64,000 nt of DNA from Betaproteobacteria bacterium HGW-Betaproteobacteria-9 (GCA_002842215.1 PHCC01000007.1:1-64000); one strand, 5' to 3'; counted from the stretch's first letter, positions 7,649 through 18,360 are shown. Notes: a model not told the origin generated them from the letters alone. Numbers and translations are program-made.

Positions 7649-9700
7649 TCAGTGCAGCGCGCGGTAGATCGCGTCGGCCAGTTCGGCCGAAATTCCGTCC
7701 ACGGTGCACAGGTCGTCCACGCTGGCCGAGGCCACGCCGCGCACACCGCCAAAGCGCTGCAACAAGCGCGCCCGCTTCTTCGGCCCCACACCCGGGATGT
7801 CTTCGAGCCGGCTGCCGCCGGTGCGCACCTTGGCGCGCTGGGCGCGCATGCCGGTGATGGCGAAACGGTGCGCCTCGTCGCGGATCTGGGCGACCAGCAT
7901 CAGCGCCGCCGAATCGTGGCCCAGGTAGACCTTTTCGCGGCCGTCGGCAAACACCAGCTCTTCGAGTCCCACCTTGCGGCCCTCGCCTTTTTCCACGCCG
8001 ACGATCAGCGACAGGTCCAGCCCGAGCTGCTGGAACACCTCGCGCGCCATGCTGACCTGGCCCTTGCCGCCGTCGATCAGCACCAGATCGGGCAAACGCG
8101 GCCCGGTGGGCAGGCCGGAGGTGGCGTCGATGGCGCCTTCGGCTGAGGGCTCTGAAGCGTCCGTCGTCTCGGCGGGCACAGCCGCTTCTTCGGACTCCGC
8201 ACGCAGCGCCTCGGCGATCTTGCTGTAGCGACGCAGCAGGACCTGGCGCATGGCGGCGTAGTCGTCGCCGGGCGTGATGCCGTCGATGTTGTAGCGCCGG
8301 TACTGCGCGTTCTGCATCTTGTGTGTTTCGAACACCACGCAAGACGCCTGGGTGGATTCACCCGCCGTGTGCGAGATGTCGAAACACTCAATGCGCAGTT
8401 CGTCCAGGTTGTCGTCCGGCAGCCCCAGCGCTTCGGCCAGCGCGCGCGTGCGGGCCTGCTGCGAGCCCTCTTCGGCGAGCAGGCGCGCGAGCGCGATGTC
8501 GGCGTTTTTCTGCGCCATCTCCAGCCAGATGCGGCGGTGCTCGCGCGGCTGGTGCACGGCGTTGATCTTGGCGCCGATCTGCTCGGTCAGTGCGTCCAGC
8601 AGCGGCTTGCCCACCGGATGGCTGGTCACCAGGGTGTGCGGCATGGCAATGCCCAGGTAGTGCTGGGCGATAAAGGCTTCGAGCACCTGCACCGCCACGC
8701 GCTCGACCGGGTCGGTACTGCGGCTGCCCTCTTCCGCCATCAGGTGGTCGATCTGGGTGGCGTCTTCCACATGCGCGGGGAAATACGGCCGGTCGCCGAG
8801 GTGGCGGCCGCCGCGGATCATGGCCAGGTTCACGCAGGCCCGCCCGCCCTGTACTTTCACCGCCAGCACGTCCACATCCTGGTCGGACACGTTGTCCACC
8901 GCCTGCTGGTGCAACACCTTGGAGAGCGCGCTCATCTGGTTGCGGATTTCGGCCGCCTGCTCGAATTCGAGCCTTTCGGCGTGCGCCATCATGCGCGCCT
9001 CCAGCTCGTCCAGCACGGCCTGGGTTTCGCCGCGCAGGAAGCGCTCGGCAGCCGCCACGTCGCGGCCATAGGCCTCGTTGTTCACCAGGCCCACACAGGG
9101 CCCGCTGCAGCGCTTGATCTGGTACAGCAGGCAGGGCCGCGTGCGGTTGGCGAACACCGTGTCTTCGCAGGTGCGCAGGCGGAACACCTTCTGCAGCAGG
9201 GTGATCGACTCCTTCACCGCCCAGGCACTGGGATAGGGGCCGTAGTAGCTGTGGCGCTTGTCCACCACGCCGCGGTAGTACGCCATGCGCGGGAACGCGA
9301 TCGACGGCACCGGCCGGGCGCCTGCGGTGCGGAAGGTCTCGCGGGTGCCGGTGATCTTGAGGTAGGGGTAGCTCTTGTCGTCCCGGAACAGGATGTTGAA
9401 CTTCGGCGCCAGCGTCTTGATGAGGTTGTTTTCCAGCAGCAGCGCCTCGGCCTCGGAGCGCACCACCGTGGTCTCCATGCGCACGATCTTGCCCACCATG
9501 TGGCCGATGCGCGTGCCGCCGTGGGTCTTCTGGAAATAGCTGCTGACGCGCTTCTTCAGGTTGCGCGCTTTGCCCACGTAGAGCAGTTGCCCCTGGGCGT
9601 CAAAGTAGCGGTAAACCCCCGGCAAGCCCGGCAGGGCCGCAACTTCGCTGAGCAGTTGTTCGGAATGCGGTGCTTCGGATTCGGATTCGGGGCGGGACAT
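7649..9700 (-). CDS. uvrC: Excinuclease ABC subunit C
   Basis: This 683-residue UvrC has the GIY-YIG nuclease domain at the N-terminus ([12 protein letters not shown] and [18 protein letters not shown], about residues 25-105). A UVR motif for UvrB binding follows (about 215-250), then the RNase H-like endonuclease domain, including [14 protein letters not shown], and a C-terminal helix-hairpin-helix region ([14 protein letters not shown]). It makes the 3' and 5' incisions around bulky lesions in nucleotide excision repair. A low-complexity acidic insert (about residues 500-535) is rich in Glu, Ala and Thr and looks lineage-specific. It is divergent from earP, with 62 bp between starts. Confidence 0.97.
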   Translation of the reverse strand: MSRPESESEAPHSEQLLSEVAALPGLPGVYRYFDAQGQLLYVGKARNLKKRVSSYFQKTHGGTRIGHMVGKIVRMETTVVRSEAEALLLENNLIKTLAPKFNILFRDDKSYPYLKITGTRETFRTAGARPVPSIAFPRMAYYRGVVDKRHSYYGPYPSAWAVKESITLLQKVFRLRTCEDTVFANRTRPCLLYQIKRCSGPCVGLVNNEAYGRDVAAAERFLRGETQAVLDELEARMMAHAERLEFEQAAEIRNQMSALSKVLHQQAVDNVSDQDVDVLAVKVQGGRACVNLAMIRGGRHLGDRPYFPAHVEDATQIDHLMAEEGSRSTDPVERVAVQVLEAFIAQHYLGIAMPHTLVTSHPVGKPLLDALTEQIGAKINAVHQPREHRRIWLEMAQKNADIALARLLAEEGSQQARTRALAEALGLPDDNLDELRIECFDISHTAGESTQASCVVFETHKMQNAQYRRYNIDGITPGDDYAAMRQVLLRRYSKIAEALRAESEEAAVPAETTDASEPSAEGAIDATSGLPTGPRLPDLVLIDGGKGQVSMAREVFQQLGLDLSLIVGVEKGEGRKVGLEELVFADGREKVYLGHDSAALMLVAQIRDEAHRFAITGMRAQRAKVRTGGSRLEDIPGVGPKKRARLLQRFGGVRGVASASVDDLCTVDGISAELADAIYRALH

Positions 9701-9762
9701 GGGCGGTATTGTGAACGGCGCACCCGCCGCCTGCGGCGCTGGCCGGTGGCAAGATCACGCCC

Positions 9763-10893
9763 ATGTCGACCAACGATCCTTCCGCAACCAACCCGGACAG
9801 CCCCTTGCGCTGGGACATCTTCTGCCAGGTCATCGACAACCTTGGCGACATCGGCGTCTGCTGGCGCTTCTGCGCCGGCCTGGCCGCCCGGGGGCACACC
9901 GTGCGGCTGTGGATCGACGCGCCGGAGGATCTGCGCTGGATGGTCCCCGGTGCGCTTGAAGATCGCATCAAGGGCGTTCGGGTGCTGCCGTGGACCGAGC
10001 CGCTGGCGCCGGACCTGCTGGACGGACTGGCGCCGGCCGACGTCTGGATCGAAACCTTCGGCTGCCGCCCGCCGCCCGAAGTCCTGGAACACCGGGCGGC
10101 TGCCATCGCCGCTGGCAGCCCGGCGCCGGTGTGGATCAACCTCGAATACCTGAGCGCCGAGCCCTACGTGGAGCGCTCGCACCGGCTGCCTTCGCTGGTG
10201 TCTGACGGGCCGATGCGCGGCGTGGGCAAGTGGTTTTTCTACCCCGGTTTCACCGCCGCCACCGGCGGCCTGCTGCGGGAGCAGGACCTGCCCGAGCGTC
10301 AAGCCGCTTTCAACGCCAGCGCATGGCTCGCTGCGCACGACCTGCCCCACACCGACCAGCCGCGCGCCAGCCTTTTCTGCTACGAACCCGCCGCCCTGCC
10401 CGAGCTGCTGCAGCAGGCCGGTCAAGACGGCGCCAGCGACTGGCTGGTCACCGCCGGGCGCGCGGCCGATGCCATGAGCGCCGCCCAGGCGCAGGGGCTG
10501 GACGCGGGCCAGGCCACCCTGCACCGCCTGGCGCGCCTGACCCAGCGCGACTACGACCACCTGCTCTGGGCCTGCGACCTCAATTTCGTGCGCGGCGAGG
10601 ACTCGCTGGTGCGCGCGCTGTGGGCCGGACAACCGCTGGTGTGGCACATCTACCCGCAGCACGACAACGCCCACCACGCCAAACTGGAAGCCTTTCTGGA
10701 CTGGCTGCAGGCGCCCGATTCGCTGCGCGCGTTTCACCGCCTCTGGAACGGCATGACCGGCGCCCAACGCGTCTGGCCGGGCTGGCGCGAGGTGGCCAGC
10801 TGGCGCCCTTGTCTGGCGGCCGCACGCGAGCGCCTGCTGGCCCAACCCGACCTGGTCAGCCAGTTGCTCGATTTCATTGTCGAAAAGCGATAA
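9763..10893 (+). CDS. earP: EF-P arginine rhamnosyltransferase EarP
   Basis: This 376-residue glycosyltransferase begins with [20 protein letters not shown], the EarP signature. Asp25 and Asp29 correspond to the two conserved catalytic-region Asp residues of characterised EarP proteins. A second conserved block near residue 285 reads [20 protein letters not shown]. EarP transfers rhamnose from dTDP-rhamnose to Arg32 of elongation factor P, activating it to relieve ribosome stalling at polyproline. The target gene efp follows 149 bp downstream on the same strand and does carry Arg32. Confidence is high because enzyme and substrate residue agree. Confidence 0.96.
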   Translation: MSTNDPSATNPDSPLRWDIFCQVIDNLGDIGVCWRFCAGLAARGHTVRLWIDAPEDLRWMVPGALEDRIKGVRVLPWTEPLAPDLLDGLAPADVWIETFGCRPPPEVLEHRAAAIAAGSPAPVWINLEYLSAEPYVERSHRLPSLVSDGPMRGVGKWFFYPGFTAATGGLLREQDLPERQAAFNASAWLAAHDLPHTDQPRASLFCYEPAALPELLQQAGQDGASDWLVTAGRAADAMSAAQAQGLDAGQATLHRLARLTQRDYDHLLWACDLNFVRGEDSLVRALWAGQPLVWHIYPQHDNAHHAKLEAFLDWLQAPDSLRAFHRLWNGMTGAQRVWPGWREVASWRPCLAAARERLLAQPDLVSQLLDFIVEKR

Positions 10894-11042
10894 AATTCAA
10901 GGCTTTGCAGAAAACTGGACCACCAGACCCCGGCGGCCGTTTCCTGAGCGCCATCTGCTTAGCCGCACAGATCGCCCCTATCAGCACAGTTCCCGGGTTT
11001 GCACCCATGCACGGAACACGCGGCCCAACTGTTGGAAACCTT

Positions 11043-11597
11043 ATGAAAATCGCTCAAGAACTCCGCGCCGGCAACGTCATCATGCACGGCAAGGACCCGA
11101 TGATCGTCCTGAAGACCGAATACGCCCGTGGCGGCCGCGGTGCAGCCACCGTGCGCCTGAAGCTCAAGGCCCTGCTGAACAACATGGCCACCGAAGTGGT
11201 CTGCCGCGCCGACGACAAGATGGACCAGATCATTCTGGACAAGAAGGAGTGCACCTACTCCTACTTCGCCGATCCCATGTACGTCTGCATGGACAGCGAA
11301 TACAACCAGTACGAAGTCGAAGCCGAAAACATGGGTGACGCCCTGAACTACCTCGAAGACGGCATGACCGTTGAAGTGGTGTTCTACGACGGCAAGGCCA
11401 TCTCGGTCGAACTGCCCACCAGCGTCGAGCGCGTGATCACCTGGACCGAACCCGCCGTCAAGGGTGACACGTCCGGCAAGGTACTCAAGCCCGCCAAGAT
11501 CGCCACCGGTTTTGAAGTCGCCGTGCCGCTCTTTGTGGCCCAGGACGACAAGATTGAAATCGACACCCGCACCGGCGAATACCGCAAGCGTGTCTGA
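11043..11597 (+). CDS. efp: Elongation factor P (Arg32 type)
   Basis: This 184-residue EF-P has an N-terminal KOW-like domain followed by two OB domains. The modification loop reads [10 protein letters not shown], placing Arg at residue 32 where E. coli has Lys34. This is the EarP/rhamnose class. EF-P binds between the ribosomal P and E sites and promotes peptide bond formation at polyproline stretches. The ATG at 11043 gives the standard [12 protein letters not shown] start. It lies downstream of earP and ends at a clear terminator at 11618-11640. Confidence 0.98.
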   Translation: MKIAQELRAGNVIMHGKDPMIVLKTEYARGGRGAATVRLKLKALLNNMATEVVCRADDKMDQIILDKKECTYSYFADPMYVCMDSEYNQYEVEAENMGDALNYLEDGMTVEVVFYDGKAISVELPTSVERVITWTEPAVKGDTSGKVLKPAKIATGFEVAVPLFVAQDDKIEIDTRTGEYRKRV

Positions 11598-11617
11598 TCG
11601 TTCAAACCGAAGATGTG

Positions 11618-11640
11618 AAAGGCTCCCCCGGGAGCCTTTT
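11618..11640 (+). terminator. Rho-independent terminator of efp
   Basis: The hairpin AAAGGCTCCC-CC-GGGAGCCTTT is followed by TTTGCTTTT. It begins 21 bases after the efp stop codon and ends before the AEC transporter gene. Confidence 0.85.
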
Positions 11641-11657
11641 GCTTTTCAGGACTGCCC

Positions 11658-12536
11658 ATGGAACTCATCGCCCGCATCGCCGACGTCATCATCCCGGTGT
11701 TCCTGATCGTGACCATCGGCTACGGTTACGCGCGCCGCCAGCCACCCGACCTGACGGTGTTCAACCGCATTGCGCTGGACGTGCTGGCGCCGGTGCTGGT
11801 GTACTCGGCGCTCGCGGCCAAGGACTTTCGCCTCGCCGACCATGTGCCGCTGCTGATCGGCGGCACCGTGCTGATCCTGGGCGGCGGCCTGCTGGCGTGG
11901 CCGCTGGCCCGCGCGTTTGGCGCCCAGCCGCGCACCCTGGTGCCGGTGGTGATGTTCAACAACTGCGGCAACATGGGCCTGCCGCTGGCCCTGCTGGCGT
12001 TTGGCCCGGCGAACTTCGGCGCCGCGGTGGCGCTGTTCTCGGTCAGCAACCTGTTCCACTTTTCCCTCGGTGCGCGCATCACCAGCCGCCAGGCCCGCAC
12101 ACGCGACCTGCTCACCAGCCCGCTGATGATCGGCACCGCACTGGGCTTTCTGAGTGCGCTGACCGATGTGCGCCCGCCCGACGTGTTGCTCTCGGGCCTC
12201 AAGCTGCTCGGGGACGCCCTGCTGCCCATGATGCTGTTCGCGCTCGGCGTGCGCCTGACCTCGCTCACCCGCGCGGGTCTGGCACTGGGTTTGCTTGGTG
12301 CGCTGGCCCGTCCACTCATCGGCCTGGTCATCGCCATTCCGCTCGCCTGGGTGCTGGGCATCGAAGGTGCCGCGCGCGGCCAGTTGCTGTTGTTTGCGGC
12401 CTTGCCACCGGCCGTGATGCAGTTCATGCTGGCCGACCGTTACCACCAGGAACCCGACAAGGTGGCGGCCATGATCATGCTGGGCAATGCGCTGGCCGTT
12501 GTCTTCGTGCCGCTGGCACTGGCCCTGGGCCTCTGA
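11658..12536 (+). CDS. AEC-family (auxin efflux carrier-like) transporter
   Basis: This 292-residue membrane protein has about ten hydrophobic helices. It carries the family pattern MFNNCGNMGLPLALLAFG near residue 105, the conserved Asn/Gly break in the middle of an AEC helix. Bacterial AEC proteins move small organic acids such as malate or malonate; this substrate is unknown. The gene begins just after the efp terminator and is followed 63 bp later by a LOG-family gene on the same strand, possibly cotranscribed. Confidence 0.88.
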   Translation: MELIARIADVIIPVFLIVTIGYGYARRQPPDLTVFNRIALDVLAPVLVYSALAAKDFRLADHVPLLIGGTVLILGGGLLAWPLARAFGAQPRTLVPVVMFNNCGNMGLPLALLAFGPANFGAAVALFSVSNLFHFSLGARITSRQARTRDLLTSPLMIGTALGFLSALTDVRPPDVLLSGLKLLGDALLPMMLFALGVRLTSLTRAGLALGLLGALARPLIGLVIAIPLAWVLGIEGAARGQLLLFAALPPAVMQFMLADRYHQEPDKVAAMIMLGNALAVVFVPLALALGL

Positions 12537-12599
12537 GCGCCTGAGCGATCAAGGGGCGCAGGACACAATCACTGAAACGAACAACCGAAGGAGCCCCGC

Positions 12600-13472
12600 A
12601 TGGAAGCCACCCAAGACCTGAACGAACGCCGCCTGGCCGACGCCTGGGCCGAACTGCAGTCGCACTCCAACAAAGGACGCCCGCTGAAGGCCGACGCCTA
12701 CCGCCTGGCGTTCGCCGACCCCGAGTTCCTGCTGCGCCGCGAAACGCGCGGCATCCGCTTCCAGCTGGAAATGCTCAAACCCGATCTCGCACAGCGAGAG
12801 CTGGGCATCGAAAACACCATCGTGGTCTTTGGCAGCGCGCGCGTGCGCGAACCCGGCATTGCGCAGGAGCAACTGGCCGCGGCCGAAGCCAGCGGCAACC
12901 CGCAGGCGATTGCCAAGGCGCGCGCGCTGCTGCGCAACGCGCGCCACTACGAACAGGCGCGCGAATTCGCCCGCATCGTGGCGCGCTACAGCAAGGCCTG
13001 TCCGCAGGAAGACCAACTCTTCATCTGCACCGGTGGCGGCCCCGGCATCATGGAAGCGGCCAACCGCGGCGCACACGACGAAGCCACGCTCAACGTGGGC
13101 CTGAACATCTCACTGCCGCACGAGCAGTCGGGCAACCCCTACATCACACCCGATCTCAGCTTCAAGTTCCATTACTTTGCGCTGCGCAAGATGCATTTCA
13201 TGATGCGCGCCAAGGCGCTGGTGGCGTTCCCGGGCGGCTTTGGCACGCTCGACGAGCTGTTCGAGGTGATCACGCTGGTGCAGTGCAAGAAGGCCAAGCC
13301 GGTGCCGATCGTGCTGTTCGGCAGCGACTACTGGAAACGCCTGATCAACTTCGACGTGCTGGTCGAAGAAGGCATGATTTCGGCCGAAGACCTGAAGCTG
13401 TTCGAGTACGTGGACGATCCCCAGGCTGCGTGGGAATACATCATGAAGTTCTACGACCTGCCCTCGGTCTGA
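12600..13472 (+). CDS. LOG-family Rossmann protein (nucleoside monophosphate phosphoribohydrolase-like)
   Basis: This 290-residue protein has the two LOG/TIGR00730 motifs, GGGPGIMEAANRGA (about residues 141-154) and PGGFGTLDELFE (about 210-221). Together they form the phosphoribohydrolase active site, including the Arg and Glu residues. Family members cleave nucleoside 5'-monophosphates, including cytokinin riboside monophosphates, to free base and ribose 5-phosphate. The N-terminal 60 residues and an insert of about 30 residues (about 85-115) are longer than in minimal LOG proteins. The start has an AAGGAG site. The natural substrate in bacteria is often unknown. Confidence 0.85.
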   Translation: MEATQDLNERRLADAWAELQSHSNKGRPLKADAYRLAFADPEFLLRRETRGIRFQLEMLKPDLAQRELGIENTIVVFGSARVREPGIAQEQLAAAEASGNPQAIAKARALLRNARHYEQAREFARIVARYSKACPQEDQLFICTGGGPGIMEAANRGAHDEATLNVGLNISLPHEQSGNPYITPDLSFKFHYFALRKMHFMMRAKALVAFPGGFGTLDELFEVITLVQCKKAKPVPIVLFGSDYWKRLINFDVLVEEGMISAEDLKLFEYVDDPQAAWEYIMKFYDLPSV

Positions 13473-13475
13473 GAG

Positions 13476-13549
13476 CCCCCCCTGCGCCACTGCGCGGCTT
13501 CCCCCCAGGAGGACCACACCAGCGGCCCGGCAAAGCCGGTTCCGCGGTG
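13476..13549 (+). repeat. Dispersed GC-rich intergenic repeat, copy A
   Basis: This starts three bases after a stop codon with a C-run, then a small hairpin, CCCCCC/AGGAGG, and ACCAGCGGCCCGGC followed by AAAGCCGGTTCCGCGGTG. The core CCGGCAAAGCCGG is a hairpin. The same arrangement occurs at 15041-15112 (inverted) and 58321-58396. Confidence 0.75.
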
Positions 13550-13586
13550 TGTGCTGGGTCGGGCACTTCGCTTCGGAAAGACCCGA

Positions 13587-14975
13587 TCAATAGCCGCCGC
13601 CCAGCGCCTTGTACAACGCCACCTGGTTCTGCTGCTGGGCCAGTCGCGTCTGCGTCAGGCCCTGCTGGGTGCTGAACAGCGAACGCTGCGCATCCAGCAC
13701 GTCGAGGAAGCTGGCCACGCCGTTGCGGTAGCGCAGCTCCGCCAGACGGAAACGCTCGGCCTCGGCCGTGGCCTGGGCCTGCTGGGCGCGCAGCTGCTCG
13801 CCCAGCGTGGCGCGCCCGGCGAGTGCATCGGCCACTTCGCGGAACGCCGTCTGGATGGCCTTTTCGTACTGCGCCACCGCCATCTCCCGGCCCACCTGGG
13901 CCGTGGCCAGACCGGCACGGTTGCGCCCCGCATCAAAGATCGGCAGCAAGGCCTGCGGCGCCAGCGAGAAGCCCCAGGAACCGCCCTTGAACAGACCCGA
14001 GAGTTCGCTGCTGGCCGATCCCACGCTGGCGGTGAGCGAGATGCGCGGAAAAAACGCCGCGCGCGCCGCACCGATGTTGGCGTTCGCCGCGATCAGCGTC
14101 TGCTCGGCCTGACGGATGTCCGCCCGGCGGGTGAGCAGGTCCGACGGCAGGCCGGCGGGCAAGTCGCGGAACAGCGGTTGTGTGGTCACCGCGTCCTTGG
14201 CCGGATCGGCCAGCGCCGCGGGCAGCGGCTGCCCCACCAGCAGCGTGAGCGCGTTGAGATCCAGCGCGCGCTGGCGCTGCTGCTGGGCCAGCGCGGACTC
14301 GGCCGCCGCGGTCAGCGACTCGGCCTGGCGCAGGTCCAGCGCTGACGTGGCACCATTGTCAAAGCGCAGTTTGGTCAGGCGCAGCGAATCCTGGCGCGTG
14401 GCGAGCGTTCGCTGCGTCAGCGCCAGCAGTTCGTCGCTGGCCTGCAGGCTCAGCCAGGTGCTGGCGACCGAGGCCACCAGGCTGGTCTGCGCCGCGTTGC
14501 GCGCTTCTTCGCTGGCCAGGTACTGGGCCAGCGCCACCTCTTTCAGGCTGGCGATCCGACCGAAAAAGTCGATCTCCCAGCCGCTCATGGCCAGCCCCGC
14601 CGTGTACAGGCTGGTGATGCTGTCGTCGGCATTGCTCTGGCGGCTGCCCGTGGCGGCGAGGTTCAGCGTGGGGAACTGGTCAGCGCGGCGAATCTGGTAC
14701 TGCGCACGCACCTGCTCGATGTTCAGCGTGGCCACCCGCAGGTCGCGGTTGTTCTTGACCGCCAGCCCGATGAGTTCGCGCAGGCGCGCATCGCTCACGA
14801 AGTCCGCCCACGCAATGTCAGCAGCTGGCGTCGCCGCTGCCACCGGTGTCACGCCGGACCACTCTGCGGCAACCGGCGCGGCCGGACGCTCGTAGGTGGG
14901 GATGAAGGAGCAGCCGACCAGCGTCAGGACCGCCAGGGCCAGTGCGCTGCGGCGCATATTGAGAGTAGAAATCAT
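13587..14975 (-). CDS. RND efflux outer membrane lipoprotein (NodT/OprM family)
   Basis: This 462-residue TolC-family protein has a lipoprotein signal: MRRSALALAVLTLVGC with the lipobox Cys at residue 22 from the chosen ATG. It contains two outer membrane efflux repeats forming the beta-barrel and the coiled-coil periplasmic tunnel, with AWADFVSDARLRELIGLA near the start as in NodT/OprM proteins. The start at 14975 is preferred over the internal Met because GGAG precedes it. It is the last gene of the RND unit, separated from the pump by a dispersed repeat. As a trimer it would form the exit duct for the pump encoded upstream. Confidence 0.95.
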   Translation of the reverse strand: MISTLNMRRSALALAVLTLVGCSFIPTYERPAAPVAAEWSGVTPVAAATPAADIAWADFVSDARLRELIGLAVKNNRDLRVATLNIEQVRAQYQIRRADQFPTLNLAATGSRQSNADDSITSLYTAGLAMSGWEIDFFGRIASLKEVALAQYLASEEARNAAQTSLVASVASTWLSLQASDELLALTQRTLATRQDSLRLTKLRFDNGATSALDLRQAESLTAAAESALAQQQRQRALDLNALTLLVGQPLPAALADPAKDAVTTQPLFRDLPAGLPSDLLTRRADIRQAEQTLIAANANIGAARAAFFPRISLTASVGSASSELSGLFKGGSWGFSLAPQALLPIFDAGRNRAGLATAQVGREMAVAQYEKAIQTAFREVADALAGRATLGEQLRAQQAQATAEAERFRLAELRYRNGVASFLDVLDAQRSLFSTQQGLTQTRLAQQQNQVALYKALGGGY

Positions 14976-15040
14976 GTCAGTGGCTCCAGCGCGTATCGAG
15001 AAAGACACGACGCAACGAAAGAAGAAGCGCCATCCAAGGC

Positions 15041-15112
15041 ACCGCCGGGCCGGCTTTGCCGGACGGCCAGTGCCGCCCCCTTGAGGGGGTCGCGCGCAGC
15101 GCGGCGGGGGTG
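15041..15112 (-). repeat. Dispersed GC-rich intergenic repeat, copy B
   Basis: Inverted relative to copies A and C. It contains CCGGCTTTGCCGG, CGGCCAGTGCCG, the hairpin CCCCCTTGAGGGGG and GCGCGCAGCGCGGCGGGGG. It fills most of the gap between the RND pump and the outer membrane channel genes. Confidence 0.75.
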
Positions 15113-15119
15113 TTCCATC

Positions 15120-18100
15120 TCAATGCACTCCATGGTGTTCGGCCTCTTCGGCTTCCCGACGGTGCTGGCGGTCGCTGCCCTTGAACAGGGTGCGCACCAC
15201 CACAAAAAAGATCGGCACGAACACCACCGCCAGCATGGTGCCCGTGAGCATGCCGCCGATGACACCGGTGCCGATGGCGCGCTGGCTGGCCGAGCCTGCG
15301 CCGGTGGCCAGTGCCAGCGGCAACACGCCCAGCGTGAACGCCAGCGAGGTCATGATGATCGGCCGGAACCGGATGTGGGCCGCAGCCAGCGCGGCTTCGA
15401 TCACGCTCTTGCCCTGTGCCTGCAGGTCCTTGGCGAACTCGATGATCAGGATCGCGTTCTTCGCCGACAGCCCGATGATGGTGATCAGACCCACCTGGAA
15501 GTAGACGTCGTTGGAGTAGCCCCGCAGCAGCGTCGACAGCAGCACACCGAGCACACCCAGCGGCACCACCAGCACCACGGCCAGCGGAATCGACCAGCTC
15601 TCGTACAAGGCGGCGAGCGCGAGGAACACCGCCAGGATGGCGAAGGCGTAGAGGATCATGGCCTGCGAACCGGCGAGCTTTTCTTCGCGCGACTGACCGG
15701 TCCATTCAAAGCCGAAGCCCTGCGGCAGCTTGCCCGCCAGCGCTTCCATCTCGGCCATCGCCTGGCCGGTGCTCACGCCCGGCGCGGCGCTGCCGCTGAT
15801 GCGCATCGACGGGTAGCCGTTGTAGCGCACGGTCTGCATCGGGCCGGTGATCCAGCGCGTGGTGGCGAAGGCCGACAGCGGAACCGCCTGCGCCTTGCTG
15901 TTGAGCACGTTGATGCGCAAGAGGTCTTCGGGTTGCATGCGCGCCGTGGCATCGGCTTGCACCACCACCCGCTGCAGACGACCTGCGTTGGGGAAGTCGT
16001 TGACGTAGCTGGAACCCAGCGCGGTACCGATGGCGCCACTGATCGCGTCGAATCCGACCCCCAGGGCGTTGGCCTTCTCGCGGTCGATGTCGATCTGCAG
16101 CTGCGGCGCGTCTTCCAGTCCGTCCGGGCGCACCTGCGTCAGCAGCTTGCTCTGCGAAGCCATGCCCAGCATCTGGTTGCGCGCCGCCAGCAAGGCCTCG
16201 CCACCCCGGCCAGCACGGTCCTGCAGCCGGAAGCTGAAGCCCGAGGAGGCACCGAGCTCGGGAATGGGCGGCGGGCTCAACGGGAAGATGAAGGCATCGC
16301 GGATTCCCGACAGCGCGCCGAACGCGCGGCCGGCCACGGCCTGGGCCGCGCTGCCCGGATCGGCGCGCTCGCTCCAGTCTTTGAGGGTCACGAAGGCGAG
16401 CGCGGCGTTCTGGCCCTGGCCCGAGAAGCTGAAGCCCAGCACGCCGACCATGCTCTGCACTTCGGGTTGCTGGAGCATGAATCCCTCAACCTGCTTCATC
16501 ACGGCCAGCGTGCGCTCCTGCGTCGCACCCGGCGGCAACTGCACGTTGACCAGCAGCGTGCCCTGGTCTTCGTTGGGCAGGAACGAGGTCGGCAGGCGCA
16601 TGTAGACCACGACCGCGGCGGCCACGATGGCAACATAGATCAACAGCGTGCGGCCGGCGCGCGGCAGCAGCTTGGCCACGCCGCCTTCGTACCCTTTGGC
16701 GGTGCGCGAGAAACCGCGGTTGAACCAGCCGAAGAAGCCGGTTTTGGCGTGCGCATGCCCCGCCTCCACCGGCTTGAGCAGCGTGGCACAGAGTGCGGGC
16801 GTGAGCGAGAGCGCCATGAAGGCCGAGAAGCCGATGGACATGCCCATCACCGCCGCGAACTGGCGGTAGATGTTGCCCACCGAACCACTGAAAAACGCCA
16901 GCGGCACGAACACCGAGATCAGCACCACGGTCACACCGATGATGGCGCCCGAGATCTGACCCATGGCCTTGCGCGTCGCCTGCAGCGGCGGCAAGCCTTC
17001 TTCGCTCATGATGCGTTCGACGTTCTCCACCACCACGATGGCATCGTCCACCACGATGCCGATCACCAGCACCATGCCGAACATGGTGAGCACGTTGATC
17101 GAGAAGCCCAGGGCCATCAGGCCGGCGAACGTGCCCAACAACGCCACAGGCACCACCAGGGTCGGAATCAGCGTGTAGCGCCAGTTCTGCAGGAACAGGA
17201 ACATCACCAGGAACACCAGCGCCACCGCTTCGGCCAGCGTCACAGCCACCTGCTGGATGGAGATTTTCACGAAGCGCGAGCTGTCGTAAGGGATGGCCCA
17301 GGTCATGCCCTCGGGGAAAAACTTCTCCAGCTCCGCCATCTTCTCGCGCACCGCTTCGGCCGTGGCCAGCGCGTTGCCGCTCGGCGAGAGCTGCACACCG
17401 ATACCGGTGGACGGCTTGCCGTTCAGGCGCGCCGAGGTCGCGTAGGCCTGGGCACCGAGTTCGATGCGGGCCACGTCTTTCAGGCGCACGGTGGCGCCGT
17501 CGCTGCTGGCGCGCAGCACGATGTTGCCGAACTGCTCGACGCTGCCGAGCTGACCGTTGACCACCACGGTGGCGGCAATGCTCTGCCCTGCCACGTTGGG
17601 CAGCGCGCCGATCTCACCGGCCGACACCTGCGCGTTCTGCGCGCGGATGGCGCTGGTCACGTCGGCCGCGCTCAGGTTGAAGCCGAGCAGTTTGGCCGGA
17701 TCGATCCAGACGCGCATGGCGCGCTCGGTGCCGAACAGCTGGGCCTGCCCCACACCCGGCAGGCGCTGCAGTTCGGGCACGATGCTGCGCGACGCGTAGT
17801 CGCCCAACGCGACCGGGTTCCAGGCCGGATCGTCGCTGGAGAGGATCGCGAACAGCAGGAAGTTGTTGCGCGATTTGTCCACCCGCACGCCCTGCTGCGT
17901 CACCGCCGAGGGCAGGCGGGGCGTGGCGCGAGAAAGCCGGTTCTGCACGTCCACCTGCGCCAGATCGGCGTTGCTGCCGGGCTCGAAGCTCAGCGTGATG
18001 CTGCCGGTGCCGTTGGCCTGCGCCACGGCTTCCATGTAGATCAGGCCCGGAGAGCCGTTCATTTCCTGCTCGATGACCGACAAGACGCTGTCTTCCAGCG

Positions 18101-18266
18101 TCTTGGCCGAGGCACCGGGGTAGGTGGCGTTGATGACGATGGACGGGGGCGCCACCGGAGGGTACTGCGCAATCGGCAGCTGGGTGATGGACACCGCGCC
18201 CAACACCATGATGAAGAGCGCGATCACCCACGCAAAGATGGGTCTGTCGATGAAGAATTTCGCCAT
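15120..18266 (-). CDS. RND efflux pump, HAE1 family (AcrB/MexB-like)
   Basis: This 1048-residue inner membrane transporter begins MAKFFIDRPIFAWVIALF, the classic HAE1 start. It has twelve predicted membrane helices and two large periplasmic loops. Proton-relay residues are visible: adjacent Asp residues in GIVVDDAIVVVENVE and the Lys in GLSAKNAILIIEFAK. These pumps capture amphipathic drugs from the periplasm and export them by proton antiport through a tripartite complex. The adaptor gene lies upstream and the channel gene downstream on the same strand. The specific substrates cannot be read from sequence. Confidence 0.97.
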   Translation of the reverse strand: MAKFFIDRPIFAWVIALFIMVLGAVSITQLPIAQYPPVAPPSIVINATYPGASAKTLEDSVLSVIEQEMNGSPGLIYMEAVAQANGTGSITLSFEPGSNADLAQVDVQNRLSRATPRLPSAVTQQGVRVDKSRNNFLLFAILSSDDPAWNPVALGDYASRSIVPELQRLPGVGQAQLFGTERAMRVWIDPAKLLGFNLSAADVTSAIRAQNAQVSAGEIGALPNVAGQSIAATVVVNGQLGSVEQFGNIVLRASSDGATVRLKDVARIELGAQAYATSARLNGKPSTGIGVQLSPSGNALATAEAVREKMAELEKFFPEGMTWAIPYDSSRFVKISIQQVAVTLAEAVALVFLVMFLFLQNWRYTLIPTLVVPVALLGTFAGLMALGFSINVLTMFGMVLVIGIVVDDAIVVVENVERIMSEEGLPPLQATRKAMGQISGAIIGVTVVLISVFVPLAFFSGSVGNIYRQFAAVMGMSIGFSAFMALSLTPALCATLLKPVEAGHAHAKTGFFGWFNRGFSRTAKGYEGGVAKLLPRAGRTLLIYVAIVAAAVVVYMRLPTSFLPNEDQGTLLVNVQLPPGATQERTLAVMKQVEGFMLQQPEVQSMVGVLGFSFSGQGQNAALAFVTLKDWSERADPGSAAQAVAGRAFGALSGIRDAFIFPLSPPPIPELGASSGFSFRLQDRAGRGGEALLAARNQMLGMASQSKLLTQVRPDGLEDAPQLQIDIDREKANALGVGFDAISGAIGTALGSSYVNDFPNAGRLQRVVVQADATARMQPEDLLRINVLNSKAQAVPLSAFATTRWITGPMQTVRYNGYPSMRISGSAAPGVSTGQAMAEMEALAGKLPQGFGFEWTGQSREEKLAGSQAMILYAFAILAVFLALAALYESWSIPLAVVLVVPLGVLGVLLSTLLRGYSNDVYFQVGLITIIGLSAKNAILIIEFAKDLQAQGKSVIEAALAAAHIRFRPIIMTSLAFTLGVLPLALATGAGSASQRAIGTGVIGGMLTGTMLAVVFVPIFFVVVRTLFKGSDRQHRREAEEAEHHGVH

Positions 18267-18360
18267 ATCAGTTTCCGCCGAGCCGCCTCAAGGAGGCTGA
18301 AGCCCCCGTGGGGGGCAGTGAACACAGTGAACGTGGGGGCCGTGTCATTCGGGGCGCTCC

